Positions 24,390-34,143 of a stretch of 64,000 nt of DNA are shown piece after piece. The notes beneath the pieces are model-generated. The model did not search any database. It was not told where the DNA came from and saw only the letters and a list, made by a program, of their open reading frames with translations. Numbering within the stretch: the first letter of the stretch is position 1; every line of letters begins with the position of its first letter. The DNA comes from Caldilineaceae bacterium (GTDB lineage: Bacteria > Chloroflexota > Anaerolineae > Caldilineales > Caldilineaceae). Location of the stretch: assembly GCA_020634755.1 (NCBI GenBank), contig JACKBC010000025.1:1-64000 (forward strand), written 5' to 3'. The position numbers and the translations under genes are program-made.

Positions 24390-25049
24390 ATGTTTCAAGA
24401 ATCTTTTCCGCACCATTTTCTAGAAACTGCCCCCGGCGACGTAGAGGAAACGTCTAAGTGCCGAGTACGCACGGAACCAATCCAGCGCAGTGAGGTTTTG
24501 GGTCCCCTGAGCATACTGGCAGATGAGACCCGGCTGCGTATTTTAGAATTGTTGGCTGCCAATGATGACTTGTCTATCCAAGAACTCACCGAACAACTCG
24601 ATCTCGGTCGCTCTATCGTTGCACAACATCTGAGGCAGTTGGTCAAAAAACGTTTTATTGCTGAAGAAGGCGGTTCCAAGAATGAGAAACGCTACCGGCT
24701 CGACCGAAACCGCATTGATGAAGTCGCCCAAACTTTAGCCAAATTGCTTTCAGCGGAAAATGCCAGGATGGTTCTCAATGATGTACGCACAAAGCTGGGG
24801 CCAGCTCTGCATCCTTACCTGGATCGTCATGGCATCATCATCTCCTGGCCCACGCCGAAGAAGGAACATATCGTTTTGGCATATCTCATTACGAAATTTA
24901 AGGTTGGTGAATCGTATCCTGAGAAGAAGGTCAATGAGCGAATCGCGGTCTGGCATACCTGTCAAGATACATTCTATGTACGTCGCCGGTTAATTGACTA
25001 CGGTCTGCTGGCGCGCACCTCAAACGGAAGCTGTTATTGGCGTGTTTGA
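24390..25049 (+). CDS. ArsR-type HTH regulator with DUF2087 domain, shorter paralogue
   Basis: 219 residues, ATG 24390 behind AAGGATG. It aligns with the C-terminal half of the upstream regulator along its length: EPIQRSEVLGPLSILADETR, ILELLAANDDLSIQELTEQL, SAENARMVLNDVRTKLGPAL, and the DUF2087 end VRRRLIDYGLLARTSNGSCY. It lacks the N-terminal domain. The recognition helix (LGRSIVAQHLRQL) differs from that of the paralogue (VSQSTVSRHLTQL), so targets may overlap only partly. A duplication followed by loss of the N-terminal domain is the simplest reading. Confidence 0.85.
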   Translation: MFQESFPHHFLETAPGDVEETSKCRVRTEPIQRSEVLGPLSILADETRLRILELLAANDDLSIQELTEQLDLGRSIVAQHLRQLVKKRFIAEEGGSKNEKRYRLDRNRIDEVAQTLAKLLSAENARMVLNDVRTKLGPALHPYLDRHGIIISWPTPKKEHIVLAYLITKFKVGESYPEKKVNERIAVWHTCQDTFYVRRRLIDYGLLARTSNGSCYWRV

Positions 25050-25127
25050 CGGCCTTATTTCTTTTGTGATATATCAACCGACCAAACATAAAAAGGGAAC
25101 TGACCTCAAAGTGTCCAAGGAATTCAA

Positions 25128-26327
25128 ATGGATATCCAATCTCTAGACATCCAATCTCTCTTGGCTGATGCCGTGGGTCCAGCGTATGGCATGGCCAATT
25201 TTGTCCTACATCCACTGATTCAAGAGGATGAGCGACAGCTTTATCGGATTGACCGCACAGGGGCGGCGCCGTGGTTGCTTCGTACCTATGCTTATCCACA
25301 GAGCGCCAAGCGCCAAGAGCAACACGCAAGTGTACTCAAATTACTTGAAACACAAGGCTATCCGGCGCCACGCCTAATTCCCACCAAAAATGGTGAATAT
25401 GTGGCTGAACACACCGTTGGCGAAACAGCATGGCATTTTGTCGTCACCACGTTTATTGAAGGGAATGTAATCGAAGGCGATGCACCAACAGCCTTGCGGA
25501 AAATGGGGGAAGTGCTGGGTCATTTTCATCGCTTTAGCCAGTCTTTGCCGGTGATAGAAACTCAAAATCTGTCCCCAGCTTTGTGGCGACCAGAGACAAT
25601 GATTCCGCTGGTTCAGCTGCAATTGGCGGACATCCAGCAGATTGTTCCTGCGACGAATCAGTCAAGCTATGAGCAGATTCAGCGAGCCGTTGATGCCATA
25701 CCTTCATTTCATCATCTACCCTCGGCGTTGAATCACGGTGACTGCGTGCCAACCAACGCAGTCAGCATGGCTGATGAAACCATTGTGCTGATTGACTGGG
25801 CGGATGCTGGCTTAGGCGTGCTGCTTTTGGACCTCAGCTGGTTGCTGCTCATGGGGATGGGGAGTATCCCAGACGGCTCGGCAACGTCAATAGCAACGTC
25901 AGATCAGATCGAGCCGCCGCCGCACCAGTTCGGCCCCACCCAAAGACAACACGCCGATAGCACCGCTCATCATGCTAAACCAGGCCACTGGCTCCAAGGG
26001 GCCGAGAGCAGGCAAGGCAAAATCCTGCGTAAAATGGGCGGCGTTCAGCCGGTCAAAGCCGCCCAGGCAGAGGCCAATGACAATGCCAATCAGCAAAATA
26101 ATGAACAGAACCGGACGTACCCGCACGAGCTGGATGCTCTCTTGCAGCGGCAGCAGCATGGCCCTACGAATGCTCCAATCCTCACGCTGGGCAGGCTGAA
26201 AACCGCTCTCGCCCATGACCCACAGCAGGATGATGGCCAGCGCTATATGATCAGCGGCGCCACAATGGGGCGATTAGCGCCGCTGCTGACCAGCAGCGCA
26301 GCACGCCAACGCCGGCCAGCGTGCTGA
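25128..26327 (+). pseudogene. 3'-truncated APH-family kinase running into antisense of an MFS gene
   Basis: Residues 1-243 are an aminoglycoside/choline-phosphotransferase-like kinase: the catalytic loop HGDCVPTN (His203, Asp205, Asn210) and the metal-binding IDWADAG about 25 residues later are intact. Homology stops near VLLLDLSWLLLMG (about 25857). From about 25900 the frame stays open to 26327 only by chance, reading the opposite strand of the MFS fragment. The ATG has AAGGAATT upstream. The missing part is the C-terminal helical lobe, so activity is doubtful. A deletion that joined the 3' parts of two convergent genes explains the structure. Confidence 0.7.
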
Positions 26328-26736
26328 TCGCCCAATTTGCGCCGCCCGCAAAAATGCCTGCCCGGCTCGCTTCCCCAATCTCATCACTGATCCAGGCCGA
26401 TTCAGCTCCGCTATAGAAGGTAAAGCCGATACCCCACAAGACTTGAGCAGCCAGCACGGCCGCAAAGGTGGCCACCAACCCTTCCACCAGAAAGCCCACA
26501 CCCATCAATGCTAACCCAATCAGCACCGATAAACGGCGGCTATAAAGATCGGCCACCACGCCGGTGGGGATCTCAAAGAAAAAGGTCATGCACTCCAAAA
26601 CGACGCCCACCGTGACCAATTGCAGCGGGTTCAGCCCCACGGCGATGGTGTGGTAGACCAGTTCAGGTAATGACCAGAGAAACGCAGAAGGCCGAAGTGG
26701 CGCATCCCCATGTAAAACCATGTAGGCATTTGCCAC
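25899..26736 (-). pseudogene. MFS transporter, frameshifted and lacking its C-terminal half
   Basis: It reads from ATG 26736 as an MFS pump N-terminal half: LQLVTVGVVLECMTFFFEIPTGVVADLYSRRLSVLIGLAL is the first pair of helices with the G-x-x-x-D-R/S-R-R motif A, and GGANWAISTLAGVG the fourth or fifth helix. One shift at about 26245-26275 moves the frame to MGESGFQPAQREDW and on to GGFDRLNAAHF ... AELVRRRLDLI, where it ends at 25899 against the truncated kinase. It therefore covers only about two thirds of a 400-residue MFS protein. Confidence 0.75.
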
Positions 26737-26804
26737 GCCGAATTAAATGGTTGCATACATAAAAGTACCAATACCTCTGGCCAAAGTTACCCAAGAATCG
26801 TAAA

Positions 26805-26933
26805 GCTGTCTAAAAGGTGGTTCAGGTGTGTCACATGCCGGGAAAGGGCCACGAAATGCTGGTCACATCATGCGCAATCGGCCCTTTCCCGGCATGTTTT
26901 TGGACCCAATTGTGACTTTTTAGACTGCTTCTT
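26805..26933. mobile_element. MITE-like element, family C copy 1
   Basis: About 130 bp with ends GTCTAAAAGGTGG and CACAATT...TTTTTAGAC, and internal inverted arms CATGCCGGGAAAGGGCC / GGCCCTTTCCCGGCATG. A copy about 80 percent alike in the opposite orientation lies at 49044-49169. Confidence 0.75.
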
Positions 26934-26935
26934 AG

Positions 26936-26993
26936 CAACTACAACTCGAGCAAAGTCATACGGGGTTTCTAAAATTAGGCAGCCAGACAACTA
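26936..26993. repeat. family B element, truncated copy
   Basis: CAACTCGAGCAAAGTCATAC and the arm TTTCTAAAATTAGGCAGCC match the right two thirds of the 6036-6111 element. It directly follows the family C element, and the stop codon of the MFS pseudogene lies at its edge. Confidence 0.65.
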
Positions 26994-28243
26994 GGCTTCG
27001 GCACGCTGCGGGTCGCGGATGAACAAGATGGTCACCACAACCGCCAGGGCCATGGTGACGCTGGCCACATACCACGGATAGACTGGATTAGCCGCATACA
27101 GATATCCACCCGCCAGCGAAGAGGCCATAATCGGCAGCGTAATCAGAAAACCGGTGCCCGGCCCACCGGTGCCGCCACCGGCCGCGCCGATCATCACGCC
27201 GCCCTGGCCGGTGGCCGCCATGACCCGCCCGCGCATCTGCCGCGGCACCGTGTCCGCCATTAGCGCAATAGAGGCCGGAATCATCAGCGCCTGCGCCAGC
27301 ACAATCAGAATGCGCACGCCCAACACGGCCCAAAAGCCATTGGCCCAGACAAAGAGCGGCATGGCCAAGAGCGCCAAAATCAGCGCAATGCCAAGCGCCA
27401 CCGTACGACCCAATCGATCCACCAGCAAACCGCCGGGGATAAAGAGCAGATTGCGGACAAGCGTTTCGAGCAGCAGGATAAAGCCCCAGCTGGTGGGCGA
27501 AAGACCGATCTCTTCCACCGCATAAACCACCCAGAAGGCCGTGGCTACACCATTGGTCACAAAGCACAGAATGATCACGCTGGTCAACGCCAGCACAGAC
27601 CGGGGTAGCTCCCGAAACAGCCCCGGCAGACCGCCATACGCCTCTTTAAACGCGGTGATCATGTGGAGAGCGCAAGGCGACGGTCGGCATTGGCCGCCGT
27701 TTCTTTCAGGTAGCGCTGTGTCACCACGCCCGAGCTGATAAAGAGAAGCAGCATGGCTGCATAGAGCGCGCACGCCCAAATTAGCCATACCATTCCACCA
27801 CGGCGCCGGCAATATAGGGCGCAAAAATAGAGAGCGTGCCGGCAATGGTGTTCATGGTCGCGATGCCAGTGCCCGCTGCTGCGGTGAAAGTGAATCGGCA
27901 ATAATCGCCGAGCGCGCCGGGAATTGCAGCGCCATCACCCTGCGCAAAAGAGTAGCCACCGCAATCCATTGCCAGCTGGGCGCCAGAATAAAGAGCAGCA
28001 AGAACGTGCCGGACAGATAGTATGAAAGAGCAATGATGCGCACCTGCCCGGCATTGTCGGCCACATAGCCCGCAATGGGGAAGAGCAGCAACCCAAAAGC
28101 GGCGCTAGCGAGTTGATAAAGCCAATCTGCGTGGCGCTGCCGCCCAGCGCCAGAATAAAGAGCGATGTATACGGAAAAACCATGGCGCAGCTAAAGTTGC
28201 CCAACAGATTGGTCAAGGAGAGGACCAGCATGTTGCCCTGCAT
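26991..28243 (-). pseudogene. second MFS transporter, multiply frameshifted
   Basis: A full-length MFS sequence can be followed from MQGNMLVLSLTNLLG (28243) through FINSLAPLLG, then in other frames LLLFPIAGYVADNAGQV, APYIAGAVVEWYG, MVWLIWACALYAAML, and finally an open stretch from MITAFKEAYGG to the stop at 26991. At least four frame changes are needed, near 28130, 27870, 27790 and 27660. The C-terminal half (about 220 residues) is uninterrupted and shows good membrane helices and the VDRLGRTVALG loop. Gene decay or local assembly errors would give the same picture. Confidence 0.75.
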
Positions 28244-28509
28244 AAACTGAAAGCGTGGCGCCAACGTTGGAGGTTGAGCAACGTACGACCCGGTTTGAGA
28301 TTTTGCAAAACAGACTCTGCTTTCTGTGGTTATGAATTGGGTCCCAAGTATAATCGTATTATTGACCACATCTGCAAACAGATATGCTGATGGGGTATAT
28401 CCCCAATTTCGGGGCCAACTGACGCAATGGGCATCCAATGGTACAATAGGCGCTAAAGACGTTTGGAACCAAGACGTACGCGAAAGGAGAGCCGACTTTG
28501 CCCCACTAA

Positions 28510-29346
28510 CTGCTTCTTGACACATCCAGCCTGATGTATCGCGCCTTTTTGCCCTGCCCCAATCCATTTCCGATCAACATGGCCGCCCCATCAACGCCGT
28601 GCATGGCTATTTGGACATGACGACGCGCTTGCTCACCGAGTACAAACCGGATGAACTGATTCACGTCTATGATGCCGATTGGCGTCCCGCCGGTCGCGTG
28701 ACGCTATATCCCCTGTATAGCAGAGCGACCGGACGACCCGGAAACATTGCCGCCCCAATTTGAGCGCCTGCGGAAATACTCACCGCCTTAGGGTTGCCCT
28801 GCCGAAGCACCACAATGGGAGGCAGATGACGCCATTGGCGCTATGTGCGCGGCGGCCAGCGCCGCCGACCGCATTGGCATTGTCACGGGGGACCGCGACT
28901 TGCTTCAGCTTGTGCAGAATGAGAATAGGGCTCAACCCACCATCGAAGTATTGTTCACCGTGCGGCGTCTCCATCCCTAGCGCTTTTGACGAAGCTGCTG
29001 TAACAGCAGTATCAATGTGCCGCAGCGCTTATGTGGACTTTGCCATCCTGCGGGCGATCCATCCGACGGGCTACTGGCGTCAGCGATTGGAAAAGACCGC
29101 CGCCGTTGATTGCCGCCTATCCAACGCTGGCAGCGCTCATGGCCCATGCCGATGCCCAATCGGCGCATGGCGGCCAATCTTAAAGCTGCGGCTGAATATA
29201 TTGCCATCATGCAGCAAATTGTTCCTGTCCGTAAAGATGTATCGGTTGAAGTCATGCGCCCGACCAGAGATGAGGCACTGGCTGCCAAGCTCGCCGCGAC
29301 GTATGGCATCACCGGCCCCGTAAAGCGGCTGCGGCAGGTACTTTAA
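28510..29346 (+). pseudogene. 5'-3' exonuclease (DNA polymerase I N-terminal domain type), frameshifted
   Basis: Joining frames gives LLDTSSLMYRAFFALP, SISDQHGRPINAVHGYLDM, DELIHVYDADWRPAGRV, EADDAIGAMCAAASAADRIG, VTGDRDLLQLVQNEN, LIAAYPTLAALMAHAD and a C-terminal MRPTRDEALAAKLAATYGITG. These are the metal-binding (D, EADD, TGDRD) and helix-hairpin parts of a free-standing FEN-type exonuclease. Breaks include a missing T in a T-run near 28546, one near 28725, losses between 28985 and 29110, and one near 29180. A TAA directly precedes the first recognisable codon. Confidence 0.75.
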
Positions 29347-29408
29347 CTGGTTAAGCTCGTAAAATGACGAACCATCCATCCAGGTTTATAATGGTAAATA
29401 TATTAGCA

Positions 29409-29470
29409 GGGAGTAAGGGTAGGATGGAGCGAGCGCCTACTCCCTAATCCTTACTCTTACTCCCTAATTT
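29409..29470. repeat. AGGGAGTAAGGGTAGGA inverted repeat
   Basis: AGGGAGTAAGGGTAGGA is matched by TCCTTACTCTTACTCCCT about 30 bases later, forming a long stem before the sulfatase pseudogene. The spacer contains another TACTCCCTAAT copy. Confidence 0.6.
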
Positions 29471-29494
29471 CCATCTCCACAGAAAGAAGCCACT

Positions 29495-31034
29495 ATGCGA
29501 CCAAATATTGTTTTGCCTTTGCCGATGATTGGGGCCGTTACGTGCCCGCCTATCGTTTCCATGAAGGGCCAAATTCGCTCAATCAGCTCATTGAAACACC
29601 TAACTTTGACCGTATTGCCGGCGAAGGTGCGCTCTTCTGCAATGCTTTCGTGCCGGCGCCTTCCTGCACACCGTGCCGCAGCTCGGTTCTCTCCGGCCAA
29701 TATTTCTGGCAGACCGGGCTGGGCGCCATCTTGCAAGGCGCGTGTGGATGAAACCATCCCCACCTATCCGCTAGAGCTGGAAAAGGCGGGCTATCACATT
29801 AGCTACGATAAAAGTCTGGTCGCCCGGTCGCGCCAACAATGCCCCCTATGGCGCCAACCGCACGCGTTATGAACCGGCGGGTAATGACTATGGTCACTTC
29901 TCCCATTTTGTGACGGCCAAAGCGCCGGAGATGGGCGTAGAGGCGGCCAAACAGCTGCTCTACGACGAGACGCGCCAAAACTTTGACGCTTTCCTGGCCG
30001 CCCGGCCAGATGACGCGCCCTTCTGCTACTGGTGGGGGCCCACCAATACACACCGCACCTGGGAACAAGGCTCGGGCAAAGCGCTGTGGGGCCTGGAGCC
30101 AGATGACTTAAAGGGGCGGTTGCCCGCGTTTTTGCCCGACGTCCACGACGTGCGCGAGGATGTGGCCGACTATCTAGGTGAATGTCTGGCCTTTGATGCC
30201 GGCCTGGGCGTGCTGATTCAGCGGCTGGAAGAGCTGGGCGAGCTGGACAACACGCTCATTGTCGTCAGCGGCGACCACGGCATTCCGGGCTTTCCGCGCG
30301 CCAAGTGCAACTTATATGACATCGGCTGCGAAGTGGCCTTGGCCGCGCGCTGGCCGGGGCGCATTCAGCCCGGCCGCGTGATTGAGGATTTTGTCAACAT
30401 GATGGATGTGGCCCCCACCTTTTTGGACGCGGCCAACGTGGCCATTCCCAGCACCATGACGGCGCGCAGCCTGCTGCCCATTTTGGAAAGTGCAGAGAGC
30501 GGCCAGCTAGAAGCCGCGCGCACCTTTGTGATCACCGGCCGCGAGCGCCACGTGGAAAATGCGCGCGAGGGCTTCCTGCCCTATCCGCAGCGCGCCATCC
30601 GCACCAAGGAGTTTCTCTACGTCCACAACTTTGCACCTGACCGCTGGCCCATGGGCGACCCCAAAGGGCTGGACGATCTGCACGCCGCCGCCCCGGACTT
30701 TGCCGCCCTGCGTGACAATACGCGCACGGCCTACGCCGATCTGGACGCCGGCCCCACCAAAGCCTGGATGATCCATCACCGCGCCGAGCCGGCGGTGCAG
30801 CCGCTCTTTGAGCTGGGCTTTGGCAAGCGCCCGCAGGAAGAGCTATATGACCTACGCGTCGATCCGCACTACATGCACAACCTGGCATACGATCCAAACT
30901 ATGATGCCGTGCGCGAGGAATTGGCCACACAGCTCATGCAGGTGCTAAGCGCGCAAGACGATCCGCGCATAGTCGAGACGCCGTGTCGCTTTGAACATGC
31001 GCCGTATGCGGGGCCTGTCTTGGATGAGTCGTGA
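29495..31034 (+). pseudogene. sulfatase (heparan N-sulfatase/arylsulfatase-like), three frameshifts
   Basis: MRPNIV opens the family's first metal-binding strand; one T too few near 29512 shifts the frame, after which DDWGRY and later IETPNFDRIAGEGALF and APSCTPCRSSVLSGQYFWQTG are read. CTPCR is the C-x-P-x-R sequence whose cysteine becomes formylglycine. A second shift near 29750 and a third near 29812 (SYDKSLV versus KVWSPGRANNAPYG) are needed before the long open C-terminal 374 residues (29910-31034), which include VSGDHGIPGFPRAK and WPMGDPKGLDD. The enzyme would be inactive unless the breaks are read errors. Confidence 0.8.
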
Positions 31035-31037
31035 TTG

Positions 31038-31784
31038 ATGAGCGAACAGCGTGCGGACGCGTCATCTCCCCAGCCCTATGACATCTTTATACTGGTGGCC
31101 ACGCTGATCTCGATCGGGGCCACCGGTTATTTCTATCTGGCCCAGCCCAATTCAGAGCACACGCGCATGGCCTTCCTTGCCGATGGGCTGTTCAGCGTTA
31201 TTTTTCTCATCGATTTTGCAGTGACGCTGGGGCGGGCGCCGGATCGCAAAGCTTATCTCAAATGGGGCTGGATCGATCTGCTGGGCAGCCTGCCAGCGCT
31301 GCCGTGGCTGCGTCCCTTTCGGCTGGTGCGCGTGGTGCGCATTCTGGGCCGCGCCCACAGACGTGAACTGTTGCGCATGGTCATCCAGGACCGCGCCGAC
31401 AGCGTGCTGTGGGCCACCAGCACCGTTGTCCTTATTACGCTGGTCGTATCCAGTGCGCTCATTTTGCCCATAGAGCGGGTTGCGCCCAGCGCCAATATTA
31501 CAACGGCGGAAGACGCGCTTTGGTGGGCCTTTGTCACTATTACAACCGTGGGCTATGGCGATCGCTATCCGGTTACGGGGCTGGGGCGGCTAATGGCCGC
31601 CGTGTTGATGACCGTGGGCGTGGGTCTCTTTGGCGTGCTGAGCAGCTACCTGGCCGCCCAGTTTCTGGCTTCAGCCGACCGCCCAAGCGAAAACGAACTT
31701 GCCGCCATCCGCCAAGAGCTGGCGGAAATCAAGCAGGCGCTGGCAGAAATCACAAATGGCACGCGCAATAACTCGCTCGATTGA
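31038..31784 (+). CDS. voltage-gated-type potassium channel
   Basis: 248 residues from ATG 31038, 4 bp after the sulfatase stop. Hydrophobic segments S1-S4 lead to an arginine-rich S4-like LRPFRLVRVVRILGRAHRR. A linker, S5, the pore helix and the selectivity filter TTVGYGD follow, then S6 (LMAAVLMTVGVGLFGVL). A C-terminal coiled coil (ELAAIRQELAEIKQALAEI) probably helps tetramerise. The gene is intact although its neighbours on both sides are broken. Confidence 0.88.
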   Translation: MSEQRADASSPQPYDIFILVATLISIGATGYFYLAQPNSEHTRMAFLADGLFSVIFLIDFAVTLGRAPDRKAYLKWGWIDLLGSLPALPWLRPFRLVRVVRILGRAHRRELLRMVIQDRADSVLWATSTVVLITLVVSSALILPIERVAPSANITTAEDALWWAFVTITTVGYGDRYPVTGLGRLMAAVLMTVGVGLFGVLSSYLAAQFLASADRPSENELAAIRQELAEIKQALAEITNGTRNNSLD

Positions 31785-31895
31785 TCGCATTGGGTGTCCC
31801 CGGTACGTAACGGGATGCGAGATGATGTCGGGGCGAAAGTGCTGGGGACATGCGGTTGACGTAGATCCCCATAAACCTGCAAAGCAATACACCTT

Positions 31896-32207
31896 TTGAA
31901 AAGTGCCAGACGCACGGCCATGCTCACCGCCCCGGGGGGGCGCACGCTGACCAATTTGACCGTTCCCACCGTCTTTGGGCTGCTGGCCATGGTGGCCTTT
32001 AACTTGGCCGACACCTTTTTTGTGGGCCAGCTGGGCACGCAACCATTGGCCGCCATGAGCTTTACCTTTCCGGTGGTTATGGTGGTGCTGAGCATTGCCA
32101 ACGGGATTGGCAGGACGGCGGCGCGCTGATTGCGCACGCCATCGGCGAGGGCGATCAGGCCAAGGTGCGGCGCATTAGCCGCCTGCTTCTGATTTGGGTG
32201 AGCAACG
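31896..32207 (+). pseudogene. MATE efflux pump fragment (N-terminal about 100 residues, one frameshift)
   Basis: LTVPTVFGLLAMVAFNLADT followed by FFVGQLGTQPLAAMSFTFPV is the first half-domain of a MATE transporter. One extra base near 32112 shifts the frame before GGAALIAHAIGEGDQAKVRRI, which then runs into the 3' end of the oppositely oriented gene at 32215. About three quarters of the gene is missing. ATG 31920 or TTG 31896 could be the old start. Confidence 0.75.
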
Positions 32208-32214
32208 CACGTTC

Positions 32215-32724
32215 TCAAACAGCATTGCGCGAGGCTCTCACCACAAGCGCAGCCAGGGCCAGCACAAAGGCCGCGCCGGATGTGCCGACGCGAATGGCGT
32301 TGGCGTTGTTCCACTGGGTACGCACTTGGGCCCAGTCGGCCGGCAGGTTTTGTGGATCCCAGGATTCGGTGTAGTAGTTAAGCGGCAGGTTGACTTGGGC
32401 GGTAAAGACAATCACACCAAGGATGTAAATAATGGCAGCCAGCGCCAGCAGCCAAAATGACATATGCCGCCAATGTCGCCAATTTACTGCCAGAGCCAGC
32501 ACGGAGAAAAAGCCACCGCCAAAAAAGAAGAGAAAGAACATAAAGTGGCGCACGTTTTGGTTGAGCAGCGACTGCACCGTGGCATAGGTTGCGCCATCCA
32601 CCTCGAGCATGGCGTAGTTCACGTTAAATGTATAGGTCCAAAATAAGCCCGCCATAATACCAAACACTAGCGTGGCCAGCGCCAAAAAACCGTTTTCAAT
32701 ATATATCAATGATCGCTTCTGCAT
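32215..32724 (-). CDS. DUF1772-like membrane protein
   Basis: 169 residues if started at ATG 32724 (GGAG 6 bp upstream); ATG 32736 and 32772 are in frame. Four membrane segments, the first beginning FLALATLVFGIMAGLFWTY, with the DUF1772 features GLFW ... LDGATYATVQ near the first loop and VNLPLN after the third helix. Related fungal proteins are anthrone oxygenases; bacterial members are mostly uncharacterised. The Crp-like regulator just upstream on the same strand is a candidate controller. Confidence 0.75.
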   Translation of the reverse strand: MQKRSLIYIENGFLALATLVFGIMAGLFWTYTFNVNYAMLEVDGATYATVQSLLNQNVRHFMFFLFFFGGGFFSVLALAVNWRHWRHMSFWLLALAAIIYILGVIVFTAQVNLPLNYYTESWDPQNLPADWAQVRTQWNNANAIRVGTSGAAFVLALAALVVRASRNAV

Positions 32725-32809
32725 TTTTTTCTCCATCGTTTCTATACTTCTTGTAAACTCGTGATGGAGCAAGGATAGCAGAAGGAGTTGCCGCCGTCAT
32801 TAACATATG

Positions 32810-33397
32810 TTAATCGGGCATGGCGCGCTTGATGCGCGACAGCGACACGTTTGTAATGCCCAAATAGGAGGCTAGCTGATAATCGGCCATGCGGCCCAGA
32901 ATGGCGGCATGGGTTTGCCGGAATTTTGCATACCGTTCGGTGGCAGAGAGCAGCAGCAGGTCGTGTTCGCGCACAAACTTTTGTTCCACAAGCAGCTCGG
33001 CATAGGGCAGCGCAAAATGCGCCCAACATCCCAGCTTTGTCAGGTGCGCATATAGCGCCGTAAACGGACAGGCTAGAATAGTGCATTCTGCAAGAGCCGC
33101 CACGCTAAATAGGCTATTTTCATTGCGGTCTCGGGGCGCCACGGGCCAGATGCAGTGGCCCTCCCAAAAGAAGGCCTTGTTGAACTCGCGCCCTTCGAGA
33201 TCGGTGTAAAAAAGCCGGATGATGCCGGACTGAATGTAAAATAGATGGCTCCACCGATCACCGTGATGAAGCAAGAATTCGTTTGGCGCATACATTCGTT
33301 TATCCACATGCGTCCAAAGCGGGGTCAAGCACTCCGTTGGCGTGGGAACGTGCGCAAATACATCGCAAAAAAATTGATCTTTCAGTTGTGAATTCAT
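32810..33397 (-). CDS. Crp/Fnr-family transcription regulator
   Basis: 195 residues. The cyclic-nucleotide-binding-type beta roll (EFLLHHGDRWSHLFYIQSGIIRLFY) is followed by a dimer helix and an HTH region (MADYQLASYLGITNVSLSRIKR, where helix-turn-helix A-S-Y-L-G-I-T is typical). No cysteine cluster for an iron-sulphur centre is visible in the N-terminus, so it is not Fnr itself. The spacing of 85 bp to the DUF1772 gene suggests a regulator-target pair. Confidence 0.85.
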   Translation of the reverse strand: MNSQLKDQFFCDVFAHVPTPTECLTPLWTHVDKRMYAPNEFLLHHGDRWSHLFYIQSGIIRLFYTDLEGREFNKAFFWEGHCIWPVAPRDRNENSLFSVAALAECTILACPFTALYAHLTKLGCWAHFALPYAELLVEQKFVREHDLLLLSATERYAKFRQTHAAILGRMADYQLASYLGITNVSLSRIKRAMPD

Positions 33398-33424
33398 GGC
33401 GTTTCAACTGGAATCAGTCTGTCA

Positions 33425-34105
33425 TTAATAGGGGGGTTCCGCTGGTCCAGCGTAGCCGCACATGCCCACCCGCGGTGAATTAACATAGACCATTACGCCG
33501 CCGTAATCATCATGGGGATGGGCTTGCCCGTGCTCGTCACAAAGGAACCCAGACATGTCATGTTCATAGATGCACTGCGTGCAGAGCCAGGCGGCGGGCT
33601 GGCCGCACTCCTGGCATGGCGCTGCGGGGATAACGTTGCGCGCCATGAGCGCAATGGGGTGTTTGGTCAGCGGCACGCCTTTACGCTTGCCTACGTATTT
33701 GATCTTGGTTTCGGAAGAGGCGCCAAAATCGTAGATATGATCCAGCACGTCGGTCATATCGAAGACGCGGTCGATTTGCCGATTCATGGCTACTTCCATA
33801 CCGCTCCACGCGCCGCCAATAAAAAACGTACTTAAATGGCCGCAACATTCGAGCCAAATCGCGCGCAAATATTTGTCCAGCTGCTGGAGCGTGGCGTTGC
33901 CGCTCATCTCCAAATGCAGCCAATAATCGCCTCTCTCAGCGTCCTGCACCTGTAGATGATAGAGCGCTTGTTCTTTGTCGCCCGCGGCATCGGCCATTGC
34001 GTCTTGGCGAGCGCTACAGCTTTTCAGATGCCGACTGATGCCGCCTTTGGACATCTCTTTGCCACAATACATACAGCTCCCCTGCGATTGTCGTTTGCGC
34101 GCCAT
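33425..34105 (-). CDS. plasmid pRiA4b ORF-3-like (IS1096 TnpR-like) protein with zinc-finger motifs
   Basis: 226 residues from ATG 34105 (AAGGAGCAAAG just upstream). An N-terminal zinc finger C-M-Y-C-G-K-E with H/C partners in ISRHLKSC is followed by the pRiA4b ORF-3 fold: YHLQVQDAERGDYWLHLEM, LDKYLRAIWLECCGHLSTF, and YDFGASSETKIKYVGKRKG. A second CxxC pair set (CQECGQPAAWLCTQC) lies at the C-terminus. It is named from IS1096 passengers, but no IS end was found here, and the role is unknown. Confidence 0.8.
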   Translation of the reverse strand: MARKRQSQGSCMYCGKEMSKGGISRHLKSCSARQDAMADAAGDKEQALYHLQVQDAERGDYWLHLEMSGNATLQQLDKYLRAIWLECCGHLSTFFIGGAWSGMEVAMNRQIDRVFDMTDVLDHIYDFGASSETKIKYVGKRKGVPLTKHPIALMARNVIPAAPCQECGQPAAWLCTQCIYEHDMSGFLCDEHGQAHPHDDYGGVMVYVNSPRVGMCGYAGPAEPPY

Positions 34106-34143
34106 TCTTTGCTCCTTGAGGTAGATGATGTTTACTTCCCACT

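Noticed and set aside
28326..28520. 64-codon + strand frame before the exonuclease remnant
   Set aside because: No homology or ribosome binding site; it more likely covers old promoter sequence (TATAAT-like words at about 28350).
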